A stretch of DNA of 64,000 nucleotides from Stemphylium vesicarium. Taxonomy: Eukaryota; Ascomycota; Dothideomycetes; Pleosporales; Pleosporaceae. Positions within the stretch are counted from its first letter, which is position 1; every line of letters begins with the position of its first letter. The position numbers and the translations under genes are program-made. The notes under the pieces were generated by a model, which was given only the letters and a program-made list of their open reading frames with translations, had not been told where the DNA came from and did no database searches. The DNA is taken from contig QXCR01000127.1 of the NCBI GenBank assembly GCA_004380135.1, positions 1 to 64,000 on the forward strand, given 5' to 3'. This document shows, piece by piece, positions 55,274 through 64,000 of the stretch.

Positions 55274-56760
55274 ATGAAAGGGCATATAATCTCCCACCAC
55301 GACCCACCTTTAATGCCACGGAACAAAGCTACTTACACCAGCAAATTGCTTCCATATCTTGTCCTCAGCATCACCCTAGTCACATGGGTACGCCTATCCC
55401 AACTCTAACCAAACAATCTTGAACCCACACTCACGCCAGTCCCCCAAAGTACACCTTGCACACCACCACAAAACATGGCTCCCACACACCCCCATCCCCC
55501 CTCGCCAAGTTCCACAAATGCTCAATCGACGCCTACCTATCCACCAACCTCACTTTCCTAGACAGCGCAGAGGCACCCCCACTATCCGAGTTCATCTCGC
55601 GGCGCAACGCGCTCGCCGTCGCGCTGGCTGCAGAAAACATAGATGCATTCATCGCTGAACCAGGGTACACATTTTCCTACTACGCCAACACCAGCCAAGC
55701 CGCGTGGGAGCCGTGGGAACCCGAAGAACGCCCCTTTCTCATGGTAATCCGGCCTCGGGAGCTTTCCACGGGGGAGATGGTGGCGAATACTTCGTTTCTG
55801 GTCCCGCATTTTGAAGAGGAGCGCGCACGACGGCTGGGCATGCCGTTTGAGGAAGATGAGATGCATGTGATTACTTATGAAGAGCATTGGGATTACTACA
55901 CCACGCTGTACCTCGATGGGATGTGGGGTGACACGCTCTCACCCCAACTCATGGTTGATGACGAAATGCGCGACTTCATCGCTCGTGGTCTAGCGTCTAA
56001 TGGATTCACAGTGTCGGGGTTGGCTGGCGAGGTGGAAGCTGTGCGTCAGGTGAAGACGGCGCGTGAGATTGGCATCTTGAAAGCTGTCAACACGGGGACT
56101 GTGGAGGCGATCCGCGCTATGAGAAGTTGTCTGTATCCCGGCGTGACAGAAAACGAGGTGAGACACGTACTTGATGATACCCTACGAGCGGGCGGCTTGG
56201 ACCCGTTTTTCGACATTGTCGAGTTTGGCAAGAGTGCTGCGCTACCTCATGGCGGATATGATGGCACGAGGAGATTGGAAAAGGGCATGTTGGTGCTCAT
56301 TGATGTGGGGGCCAAGTTGTTCGGATACAGTTCTGATGTTAGCCGGACGTTTTATCCGCCGTTTGAACCGGAGACGGAGATGAACAATACGATAGAACAG
56401 ATGGAGGTGTGGAAGCTTGTGCTTGATGCTCAGGCTGCGGCGGTAAAGGCAATGGTGCCAGGTGCTATAGCCGCGTCTGTCGACATCGCAGCACGGGACG
56501 TCATTGGAGCTGCGGGCTATGGCGACTACTTCACCCACCGCCTGGGTCACGGCATAGGCATCAAGGCGCATGAAAGTCCCTACCTCAACAAGGGCAACTT
56601 TGTAGCATCACTGCGTCCGGGCATGGTGTTCACGGCTGAACCTGGCGTATACATACTAGATAGATTCGGGGTGCGCCATGAAGACGTACTTGTAGTAAGA
56701 GACAACGGGGAAGCAGAGAACATCAGCGGGGGATTTGCGAAAAACCCGTGGCAGCCTTGA
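55274..56760 (+). CDS. M24-family metallopeptidase (Xaa-Pro aminopeptidase-like), likely membrane-anchored
   Basis: The main exon is open to the stop at 56758 and holds the N-terminal creatinase-like domain (ERPFLMVIRPRELS, LDGMWGD) and the pita-bread domain. All five metal ligands are visible: Asp in LVLIDVGAK, Asp in YSSDVSRTF, His in HRLGHGIGIKAHE, Glu in FTAEPGVYI and Glu in VRHEDVLVV. The main exon has no ATG before PLAKFHKCSIDAYL. An upstream ATG at 55274 starts MKGHIISHHDPPLMPRNKAT followed by the hydrophobic LLPYLVLSITLVTW, ending at a donor GTACGC (55388). The best acceptor, CAG at 55439, gives the wrong frame; AAAG at 55449 gives the right one. The N-terminus is therefore uncertain. 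Substrate specificity and membrane topology are inferred. Confidence 0.8.
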
Positions 56761-57275
56761 CCTAGCGTTAGATAGAATCGACATCAAATTTGGGCAAAAG
56801 TCACGACTATACATGATACATTCATCAGCGCGCCTTCATTGTTCAGAATCTTCTTCCTTTATATGCCCCAGTCCTCAGCCCCCTTTCATCATCACAGCAA
56901 CCCTTTGCTAACAAGAACAGAACAGCCCTTCGAAATGCATGCAATTCTCCCATGCGGTGGTATCCCAAATCCCTTGTCGTACGCCGTAAGCAGATAGATC
57001 ATCATGAGATGTCGCCTCCCAAACGCCTCGCGCTAAATCCCCATATCAAATTATAAGAAGAAGAAAAAGAAGAAGAAGATATAGGAAATACTGCTTCATT
57101 CGTCCGCGTAGGCCACCTGTCATGAGACGGGACGGCATTTGATCGACGGGTAACCTACGCGGATGCCATGTTACTTCATCTAGTTCTGGCCTATGAGGCG
57201 GGGATATTGTTAGCTGAAGAACAAAATTACTCATACATCAGTGAGAATACACAATAATGACGCGGAACAGGTATT
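56761..57275. other. Intergenic, convergent 3' ends of the M24 and SIZ/PIAS genes
   Basis: Convergent 3' regions with an AAG-rich microsatellite at about 57054-57080. No gene is supported. Confidence 0.4.
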
Positions 57276-59262
57276 TCAGGGGGAAGAAGAGCCAATGTGC
57301 GCAGGGTAGGAAGAGGTACCCTGTCCGGGATAGCCAGACCGCGAAGGTTGCGCGGGTCGGTATGTATGGTAAGCATGGCGCGGTGGAGGTGTGGATGGGG
57401 GTCGGGAGTAATCTGAACGCATACTGGCAGAGCCGCTATGGTACGATGGTGGTGGTGGGCGACTATGACTCCCCAGAGGAGGTAACTGGTACCGGCGGGA
57501 ATGATCTGGGAGGCTGTTGGGGGTAGTGTACGCTACCTTTTTTGCTGGCCTCACTGGCTCGTCGTCATCGCTCAACGTCAAGTCGACGACTTCGGATGGC
57601 CTCTTTTGGCCGGAACGTGGTGCTGTGGATGGCTCTCGAGACGGCAGTGGGGGTGTGCTAAGCGAGGTTGGTGTTGGTGCGGCTTCAGTCTTGATAGCCT
57701 GGATGCGGTAGTCAGTGATCTCGACAAGGTCATCGTCGCTTTCGTCATCATGGTCGTTTTGACTGGGCTTCACGTCCTTTTCGGTCGACCATTCTCCGCT
57801 TGGCTGGATGGTGACTTGATCCGTATTTCCAGCTTTGTTTAGGATCTCTTCAACGTATTGATCGACGGCGAGCGCCTCGTAGGATATGGTTTTGCTGCAT
57901 ATCGGACACGTCCATGTTGGCGCTTGTTCCTGGAGCTGGAGGAAAGAGTCGGCATCAAAACACTGGTTGTGGGTGCATACAGTCGACCTGCAGGGAGTGA
58001 CGATGCGCAGAGTGGAGATGGGGTCTTTGAGCGACATGACACTCGACCCTACCTCGATATCAGGGTCATTGGCGTTTTTCATCACTATTTGCAAGTCAGT
58101 GGGCCAGTCGTCTCACATGGATAGGACAATCATACTTTCGTTTAGCACAGACTGTCTGGTGATGACATGGCGGTGCTTGATGCGCTTAGTCAACTCTTCG
58201 GCTGAGAACTTCCTAACCAGATAAACAAATAGGTTGTATTTCTGCAATTGAATGTCAGCTTTCGTCACGTGTCAAGGACGAGTGATAAGAAACCTCTGAC
58301 GGACTTGCCTTCTGGGTCAGGGCATAAGTGATGAGTACACTGTTGCGCTGATTGGCGACCTTTGCGCGTACAAAGTCGGTGATGTCAGCCGGACGTGTCG
58401 AGCCCGGCTTGTTCTTGAGACCTTTGTAGTTGGCTTTTACTTCTTGATCGTTGACCTTGACTTCGATTTGGGAGGGGAAGGCGATGTCAAGGCGTGAGTA
58501 GGGGGCCAGCGGCTGCTCGAGGGCGGAAAAGAGCAGTAGTCGCAATGAAGGATCGGACTTTAAACGTCCGGTCTGGGCCTCGTTCAGAGTCAGGTTTTTA
58601 GAAACAGTGGCTCGATGCGTGGGTGAGGCTGGTCTTGGTTAGGCGAGATGGCATTTCAGTGAGGGGCAGCGGACGTACCATCTAGCGATATGTTGCTCAG
58701 AACGAGCTCGCGGATCTCGAAGAAAGGGCTGTCCTTAAAGAAGTACGTGGGACCTAGTTTCTGTCAATACGGTACACCAGAACCCTCACGCGACATGAGT
58801 GACGTACGAGGTGGCATTGGCGACTGCTGGGGCTGGTATGATGGGTAGGCGCCGTTGGTCTGGTATGCGCCGGACATGCTGTACCCGTTCGCGACGGGCG
58901 GTGGTTGCGAGTATGCAGGCGCCGCGGAGCTGCTGGTGGCTCGAGGAGGCGCTGAGCCGTGGTTTTGAACGCGATATTGTAGTCGCTGCAACTGCTCGGC
59001 GTCGCTCCTAGAAACGGCATCGGTGATGACTGGTGAGGGTGAAGTTAGCAGGTGGAGGAGAGGTGACAGCGGAACAAGCCCCCAAAGCCCTCGAGCAGCA
59101 ACGGAGATACGTACGGCCTATAACCCGAGCCTGCAATGCGGCTTTATTCCCCGTCTGCGAGGTGCCCTCCTCTTTTAAAATCTTCTTCAAGTCATTGTTG
59201 ATCAGCGTCTTGGAGCGCTCGGTGATTGTAGCAGCCATGCGCTGCAGGCTGGACGACTCCAT
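57276..59262 (-). CDS. SIZ1: SIZ/PIAS-type E3 SUMO ligase (six exons)
   Basis: Exons in coding order: 59262-59115, 59029-58808, 58753-58679, 58610-58309, 58241-58136 and 58084-57276, together 553 aa. An N-terminal SAP domain (LINNDLKKILKEEGTSQTGN..QLQRLQYRVQ) binds DNA. A Pro/Ser/Tyr linker leads to the PINIT region (TYFFKDSPFFEIRELVLSN, LDIAFPSQIEVKVNDQEV), which helps place the substrate. The SP-RING has TPCRSTVCTHNQCFDAD and TWTCPICSK near residues 316-350 and recruits Ubc9-SUMO. VVDLTLSDDDE is a SUMO-interacting motif. The tail is disordered. The intron at 58242-58308 begins GCAAGT instead of GT, a GC-AG intron; the others are GT-AG. It works in nuclear SUMO attachment, for example to PCNA, septins or transcription factors. 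Confidence 0.92.
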
Positions 59263-59883
59263 GCTATGTTGTCGTCGCGGTTGGGGAAGGCTGGTGGATA
59301 CGGAGGGTGCAAGTTCAGGACTACCGGGAGAAGACCGCTCGTGAAGGCATCTGGGGCTGAGTTGTTCCGGAGTCTCTTTTCGCGGGTGAAGGTAGAGTGA
59401 GAGAGGCGCTGCTTGGGGGTCCAGTGCAGCAGTCTGATAGGCCTTGATCGCAACTTCCCCAAAACTCGGCGGCGATGATTGTCAATGCAGCAGGAGACGC
59501 AACGCGGGCTGGATCCAACACAAAGCGCAAACAGTAAAGGCAGAGGCAGAAGCAGAGGCAGAGGCAGAAGCAGAGGCAGAGGCAGAGGCGGCAGGGCGCC
59601 TTTTGGTTTATATCGCCGTCGACGTTGGCGGCGGCTCTCGCGGCGAGCGCATCTCCAGCTGCAGCAGATGCCGAAGTAAGTCAGCGTCACTAGGCGAAGA
59701 ACGCGACCAGGGCACGGGCCGGCTGCCTGGTTTCGACGGGCCTTGCCACCAAAATTATTCCTGAACTTTTTCCCCACTCCGCCGACCCGCAAACTCCCAA
59801 GTCCGCCAAACAATCGTTCACGACAAACACCTCTGCCTGCCCGTTTTTGACAAGAACACCACACTACCAAATCAACCCTCACA
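59263..59883. other. Intergenic, divergent promoters of SIZ1 and the DUF2423 gene
   Basis: Contains a hexanucleotide repeat (separate entry). Long minus-strand open frames across this interval are shadows created by the repeat and the flanking genes. Confidence 0.45.
59536..59592. repeat. GGCAGA/AGCAGA hexanucleotide microsatellite
   Basis: About nine units of AGGCAG, some AGAAGC, in tandem in the promoter between SIZ1 and the DUF2423 gene. Confidence 0.8.
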
Positions 59884-60572
59884 ATGGCAAAAGGTCTCCG
59901 CGCAAGCAGCAAAAAGGCCAACCGCACCAAGCTCCGCGCCAAAGTATTCGGGCCTGTCGAGCAGGCGCGCGCCGAACGTCTGCACGCCAAAATGCTCGAG
60001 ACCCTCGCGCAGCCCAAGCCTGAAAGAACGGAAATGGACACAGCCGAAGACAGTAAGTCGGTCGCATTCACCTCTGCATGTACCAATGCTAACTCTGCCC
60101 CAGCCAACACCGCCGATGATGCCACCAAAGAGGACGACTTGCCTAAAGGTTCGTCTTTTCTCACTGCCCCCATTCCGCGCTCCTTGTCCGAGACCTCCAC
60201 CAAAGCCCTCGATCCTGCACAGGAAGACTGTGACCTCAGGAACCTGTGCTTGCACCTGGGCTTGTGTTCTGACATTGTTGGTTTTACCAGCAATGGCGAC
60301 CTCAAGTTTGCCTTTGACCCGCTCCCTCCGCATTGGTCGGGTAAGAACCAAAGGCTAACTTTGTCTACGTAGATATGGACGTCGATGGTGCTGCCACTGT
60401 TGCCGCCGCGAAGAGCTCCACCAAGAACAAGGACAAGAGCCAGACCCGGAAACAACTTCGTCGCAAGTCGAGCAACAAAATCTCCTTCCCCGCCTCCAAA
60501 GGCAAGGGAGCCCTCAAACCCTACCACGGCCAGCGCGCTGGCCCCGGTCGCATTGGTAAACGACGGCTATGA
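59884..60572 (+). CDS. DUF2423 (YBL028C-like) small basic nuclear protein
   Basis: Exons 59884-60052, 60104-60340 and 60373-60572 give 201 aa. The N-terminus MAKGLRASSKKANRTKLRAK followed by VFGPVEQARAERLHAKMLE is the DUF2423 signature. The C-terminus has RKQLRRKSSNKISFPASKGK and GALKPYHGQRAG, the conserved basic end. Yeast YBL028C is linked to ribosome biogenesis in the nucleolus. The first intron (51 bases, GTAAGT, TGCTAAC, CCCCAG) is a multiple of three with no stop, so retention would add 17 residues. The second is only 32 bases (GTAAGA..GGCTAAC..ACGTAG), unusually short, but is needed to join PLPPHWS to DMDVD and the conserved tail. Without it the protein stops at 60372. Confidence 0.85.
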
Positions 60573-60849
60573 GTTATGATACATAATGGCGTTGAGGAAA
60601 GCATTTTACGGCGTTGGATCATGTTACTATTTCGCAGAAGAAGCTGGTTGGAAAAGATACCACGTCCTGAGAGGACATTTACCATATGCGCAAATCCAAA
60701 ATTCAAATTCTTGTGTCACCATTCAAATCTTGCGGACTGACAGTCTCACAGTATCACAGCCTTTATCCTGAGCTATCCCTTCCGTCCTTTCCGTGATGTA
60801 TTCGTATTAATAAATTTCCTGTTCCAGTCGCCTGATCAACCATCGCCAA

Positions 60850-62872
60850 CTACGCCTCGAAATCGATGCCTTGAGGATCTAGTCCGCCAAACAAGCCGCC
60901 AAAAAGTCCTTCATTGATAGTCTGCAGCGTCAAATCATCCAGTGGCTCAAAGTCCTGCGAAGAGTCAAGGAAAGACCATTGGTTGTCCCATTCCTCCAGT
61001 GCTGGTACTGTCTGCTTATCGGCGTGACCAGACGACATCTCCGTGTTCGACATCAGCCTGCGTTGTAGATTAATCGTACCGAAATATGGGATGCAGAGCT
61101 GGAGCAGATTCTTTTCGCCATCAACAAATTGGCCATCAAACTCCTGCCCTTCCTCATCTTCACGGGTAGAGGCGCTGTAGCGAACGCCACTCGCCGATGC
61201 CGCTTCAACGTCGAGCAGATGTCGCATGATTTTGAAGAGCTTGATCGCAATCGCATCATCATCATCATCCATGCCGTCCAGAATCTCCACCGTACGCTCC
61301 ATCATCGCGCGATCGCCCGGACGGCTGTGATCGAGCACTGCCCCTAGCCAGGCTGTGAGCTGGTTTCGTGCATCTATGTGAGCGATACACAATACAGTGA
61401 GGGCTATAAAGGAGAGGAAGTCAACGCCGCGACACTAGTAAAGTCCGGAGTTCCAAGTGCGGAAGGCGATGTGCCGGGACAGCGATTCTCGACTAGCATG
61501 CACTGCTGCAGCCCTGCTATGATAACAACCACTCTCTGACGACGAGTGCAAAATGTATGGGAGGTGCAGTCGCATGACGAGATGGAAATGGGAGAGCTGG
61601 TGCATGGCACGCGCAACTTCATGCACCGGCTTTGTAACTGGGAACCAGCCACCACTCAGTTGGCATTCTACCAGCGGCTTCTTGCAGCAACCCATCGATC
61701 TCCTCGACACTTCCTAGCGATTTTCCATCATGCAATTCAGTTTGCCGTGTCAAGATGCGGCCTGCAATGATGCATTGCATTCTTCCCATCCGATCAAGAG
61801 CAGGACATCTCACCAAAGTCGCAGGCGCAAGAGCACGCCCCTCAAACGAGGAATGCGGCAGACCGAGCGCTATCGACAAGTACCGATCCATACTGACGAG
61901 GTGGAAGCACACTTGATCTCTATCGACGCTGCCGGCAATTGAAGAATCGAGACCCACACAGGAAGGAAGCCTGAAACTTGCGCGGTGCAGACCGAGCATC
62001 TGCGCGACGGCTATTGTGCGACGAATAGTCAGCCACGCGCTATGCAATTCGCCAGCGTAATTCTGGATCATGGCTTCTATCATCATACATTCGATGCCCT
62101 CCACCGAGGCATTCAGCTTGTCGTTGGAAGTCACGAGGCGGGTCGCAGTATCTACCGCACAAGACATGATCTCCCTGTAGTCGCCTCGCATTGTCTCGTT
62201 TATCTCGCCGGTCGACAACGCACCCTGGAGAAGGCTTCCCAGGAGCAGAAGCTTGCGTGCAACAAGGATGGCGTGTGCACCTGGCGGAGGTAGCTGCAGC
62301 ATCTCCCGCACCGTCGCTGGCTCTCTTGCCACAGACGTCGGCGGAGAGAGATCGAATCCCATGTGCCGGTGTGTCGCTAGTCCTATCCGTAGCTTGAATA
62401 TGCGGTCAAGATGCGGTTGAGCAGGCCACGCTGCAACGAGGTCTCGAGATAGTCCTGTATAAGAGTCTACAGGCGAAGAGATGCAAGTGTGCAGTGCCGT
62501 ATCAGTCGCCCATGTCGCTGCTGGGGAAGGGAATAAATCCGTATGCTGACTTGCATTCTCTTTTGTGCCCTTTTCCACTTTATCTTCAGGGAGTGCAGGC
62601 GCGCAGTTGACAAGTCGCTCAAGTAAATCCTCGACCCGGCTGAGGCGACTTTCTACCCCCTCTGTAGTACTCGTCTTCGGCTCATCTGGATATTCTTGAC
62701 TCACACATTTCGCTTTCCTTCGTAAGCAACTGTCGCAGGCGTGATTGTCTTACGCCGCCCAGGTACAGCGTACTTTGCGCTTCTTGCACTCCCAACAACT
62801 TTGCGTGCCTTTTCGGAGCTTTCGCCGTTTCGCTGCTCGCTCGCTGTCGTCTGGATTATTCTGCGATGACAT
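60850..62872 (-). pseudogene. Zn2Cys6 fungal-specific transcription factor, three inactivating lesions
   Basis: From the ATG at 62872 one frame gives a Zn2Cys6 cluster: CWECKKRKVRC, then CDSCLRRKAKC. In the loop between the halves a TAA interrupts it at 62750-62752 (CTWAA-stop-DNHAC). The frame continues with the coiled linker VESRLSRVEDLLERLVN and a typical fungal-specific factor domain (ECMMIEAMIQNYAG, DRDQVCFHLVSMDRYLSIAL, ALAPATLVRCPALDRM). After EWWLVPSYKAG near 61622 the sequence shifts frame into EVARAMHQLSHFHLVMRLHL. A TAG at 61435-61437 follows GLY, directly before CRGVDFLSFIAL. The rest runs to the stop at 60850. No GT..AG interval of normal size removes any lesion in frame. A dead regulator, or partly a sequencing problem at the indel. 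Confidence 0.65.
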
Positions 62873-63255
62873 GTCAATGGAATCTCTGGAAGAATCTAAA
62901 GACACATTATATATTCAGGAAGTTGGGGAAGGAATAAGGTGATATGTTGATGGTTGGTGGGTGTTGGATGGCAGCTTCCTTACGTTGTGTCGCCCGAGCT
63001 CTGCGGACGAACGAAGCGTATTAGTGAACAAGAAAGACGCAGCTAGACAAATACAAAGATAACAGCACTGACCACCGGGGGCCGCAGAAAACCACAATTG
63101 AGCAGATGGATGTATCCATTACTATTCTGTTTGTTCCTTACACTGATTTCTCTCACCAGGTAACGACAGTAATGCTGTTCCTATAACAGCTTCTAGCGAT
63201 AGCAAACCACGCCTGTAGGGATCTGCACGACCGATTCTGCACCGAGCATTGCGCC
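62873..63255. other. Intergenic
   Basis: Promoter side of the dead Zn2Cys6 gene and 3' flank of the NmrA-like gene. No gene is supported. Confidence 0.4.
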
Positions 63256-64000
63256 TCATCGAGGTTTGCCTTCCCATACCTGACGGAGAAACGCCTTCGC
63301 ATCCGTGAAAGTATAGTCCGGCAGCAGCTTGTTCCACTCATCCGTAGTGTCAAAGCCACCGTCCTTCATCGCCAACAAGATGCCCGCAACCATTGTCTTA
63401 GAAGCAGCATCAACGTGTTCTGGCAAGATGGAAGGATGGCGAACGATAGGAAGCCAAGAGCTATTCCAGTTCCCGTTCGTCATATCGTCAAACGGAATAC
63501 GATCGATGGTGAAAGGACCGCCTGCATCGCATCCCACTAATCAGAAAACTGCTAGCGGAAACTAGCCAAAGCCCTGGGGTAGAACGTACCGCGTATCTCA
63601 TCTCCCAGAGCAATGAGATCTTTGATAGACATCCGAGTCCCTCTCATACCCCCGATGACAGGCCACTCGCCCTCGAATTCCACAGCACGCGCAACAACGT
63701 GCGCCAAGTCTTGCACCGTCGTCAGTGCGACATGCCCGTCCTCCCTGCCCTCCAACACAATAGCCCTACGCCGCTCGAAATCAAACGGCGTTTCCAACGG
63801 CGCAAGATGTCGTGCCAATTCATACGGGCCGGTGAAGTAATTAGCAAACAGTCCTGGTTGGAACAGGCAGTACTCGAGGACCTTCCGGTCTTTATTGATG
63901 TCGTGCAGATATCGGCGGGTCACGCCTTTGTACTCGTACCAATCCATGTGATCTTCCGTTGCACTGCATATATTTGGCCAGCGAGAAAGCAAGATATAGA
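63256..64000 (-). CDS. NmrA-like NAD(P)-binding protein, 5' part outside the window
   Basis: Two exons are present: about 63963-63590 and 63521-63256, joined by a 68-base intron (GTACGT..GATGCAG). The joined frame reads DEIRG-GPFTIDRIPFDD. The first begins after a probable acceptor (ATATGCAG, 63964-63966), so more coding sequence lies beyond 64000, including the expected Rossmann GxxGxxG, which is not seen. Visible family features are YEYKGVTRRYLHDINKDRKV, VLEYCLFQPGLFANYF, TTVQDLAHVVARAVEFEGEW and a C-terminal WNKLLPDYTFTDAKAFLRQV. These match NmrA-like/isoflavone-reductase-type proteins, which bind NAD(P) and act as reductases or redox-sensing regulators. Start codon and length cannot be given. 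Confidence 0.8.

Noticed and set aside
58754..58807. Alternative SIZ1 acceptor TTGACAG giving KLGPTYFF
   Set aside because: It is the wrong phase for the preceding donor. Using ACTAG nine bases later restores the frame and gives PPRPTYFFKDSPFFE.
60149..60372. Longer intron (from a GTTCGT donor) in the DUF2423 gene
   Set aside because: The donor is weak, and it would remove an open, protein-like segment (LGLCSDIVGF, FAFDPLPPHW).
59202..60527. 441-codon minus-strand open frame across the SIZ1 promoter and the DUF2423 gene
   Set aside because: It runs antisense to a recognised gene and through a hexanucleotide repeat. It is Leu/Arg/Gly-rich with no domain and no splice structure.
1..64000. CRISPR arrays, bacterial operons, phage or integron structures
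   Set aside because: No regularly spaced direct repeats of that type, and the spliced nuclear genes make a bacterial context untenable.

Overview
The window is nuclear DNA of a filamentous ascomycete. Most genes carry short introns of about 50 to 85 bases with clear GT..CTAAC..AG signals. The gene set is typically fungal: C-5 sterol desaturase, RSC/SWI-SNF ATPase with C-terminal bromodomain, Atg101, Orc2, SIZ-type SUMO ligase, Zn2Cys6 regulator, glucuronoyl esterase. Several families (wax-synthase-like MBOAT, F-box-like 'LPKELRLTIYERL' protein, His-Me-finger zinc-loop protein) suggest Dothideomycetes, probably Pleosporales. That placement is an inference from protein style, not a search result.

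Layout. 0.9-8.1 kb: wax-synthase-like acyltransferase (-), RBG1 GTPase (+), ERG3 (+) and a proline-racemase-like enzyme (+). 8.1-24.5 kb: a very gene-poor stretch whose only confident gene is a four-exon C2H2 zinc-finger regulator at 16.2-17.7 kb. 24.5-26.1 kb: remains of an F-box-like gene and an AT-rich tract. 26.8-36.3 kb: FAF1 (-) divergent from HIS6 (+), the Snf2-type remodeler (-), and a secreted CE15 esterase (-). 38.3-44.1 kb: a methyltransferase apparently spliced to a GFA zinc domain, a disordered coiled-coil protein, a decayed tandem-repeat locus, and an intron-containing tRNA-Gly(GCC). 44.6-50.8 kb: DUF1766/T5orf172 protein, ATG101 (-), ORC2 (+), tRNA-Ile(AAU) (-). 52.0-54.7 kb: two dead genes back to back. 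55.3-60.6 kb: M24 peptidase (+), SIZ/PIAS SUMO ligase (-), and a small basic ribosome-biogenesis-type protein (+). 60.8-64.0 kb: a dead Zn2Cys6 regulator (-) and a 5'-truncated NmrA-like gene (-) running off the right edge.

There is no operon or obvious secondary-metabolite cluster. Functional links are mostly housekeeping: ribosome biogenesis (FAF1, DUF2423 protein, RBG1), chromatin and replication (Snf21/Sth1-type ATPase, ORC2, SIZ1), sterol and histidine synthesis, and autophagy. Against that background stand four genes with recognisable family sequence but in-frame stops or frameshifts, an array of six diverged repeat units, and about 16 kb of nearly gene-free DNA around the C2H2 regulator. 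Exon boundaries were worked out by hand from reading frames and splice signals. No similarity search was run.
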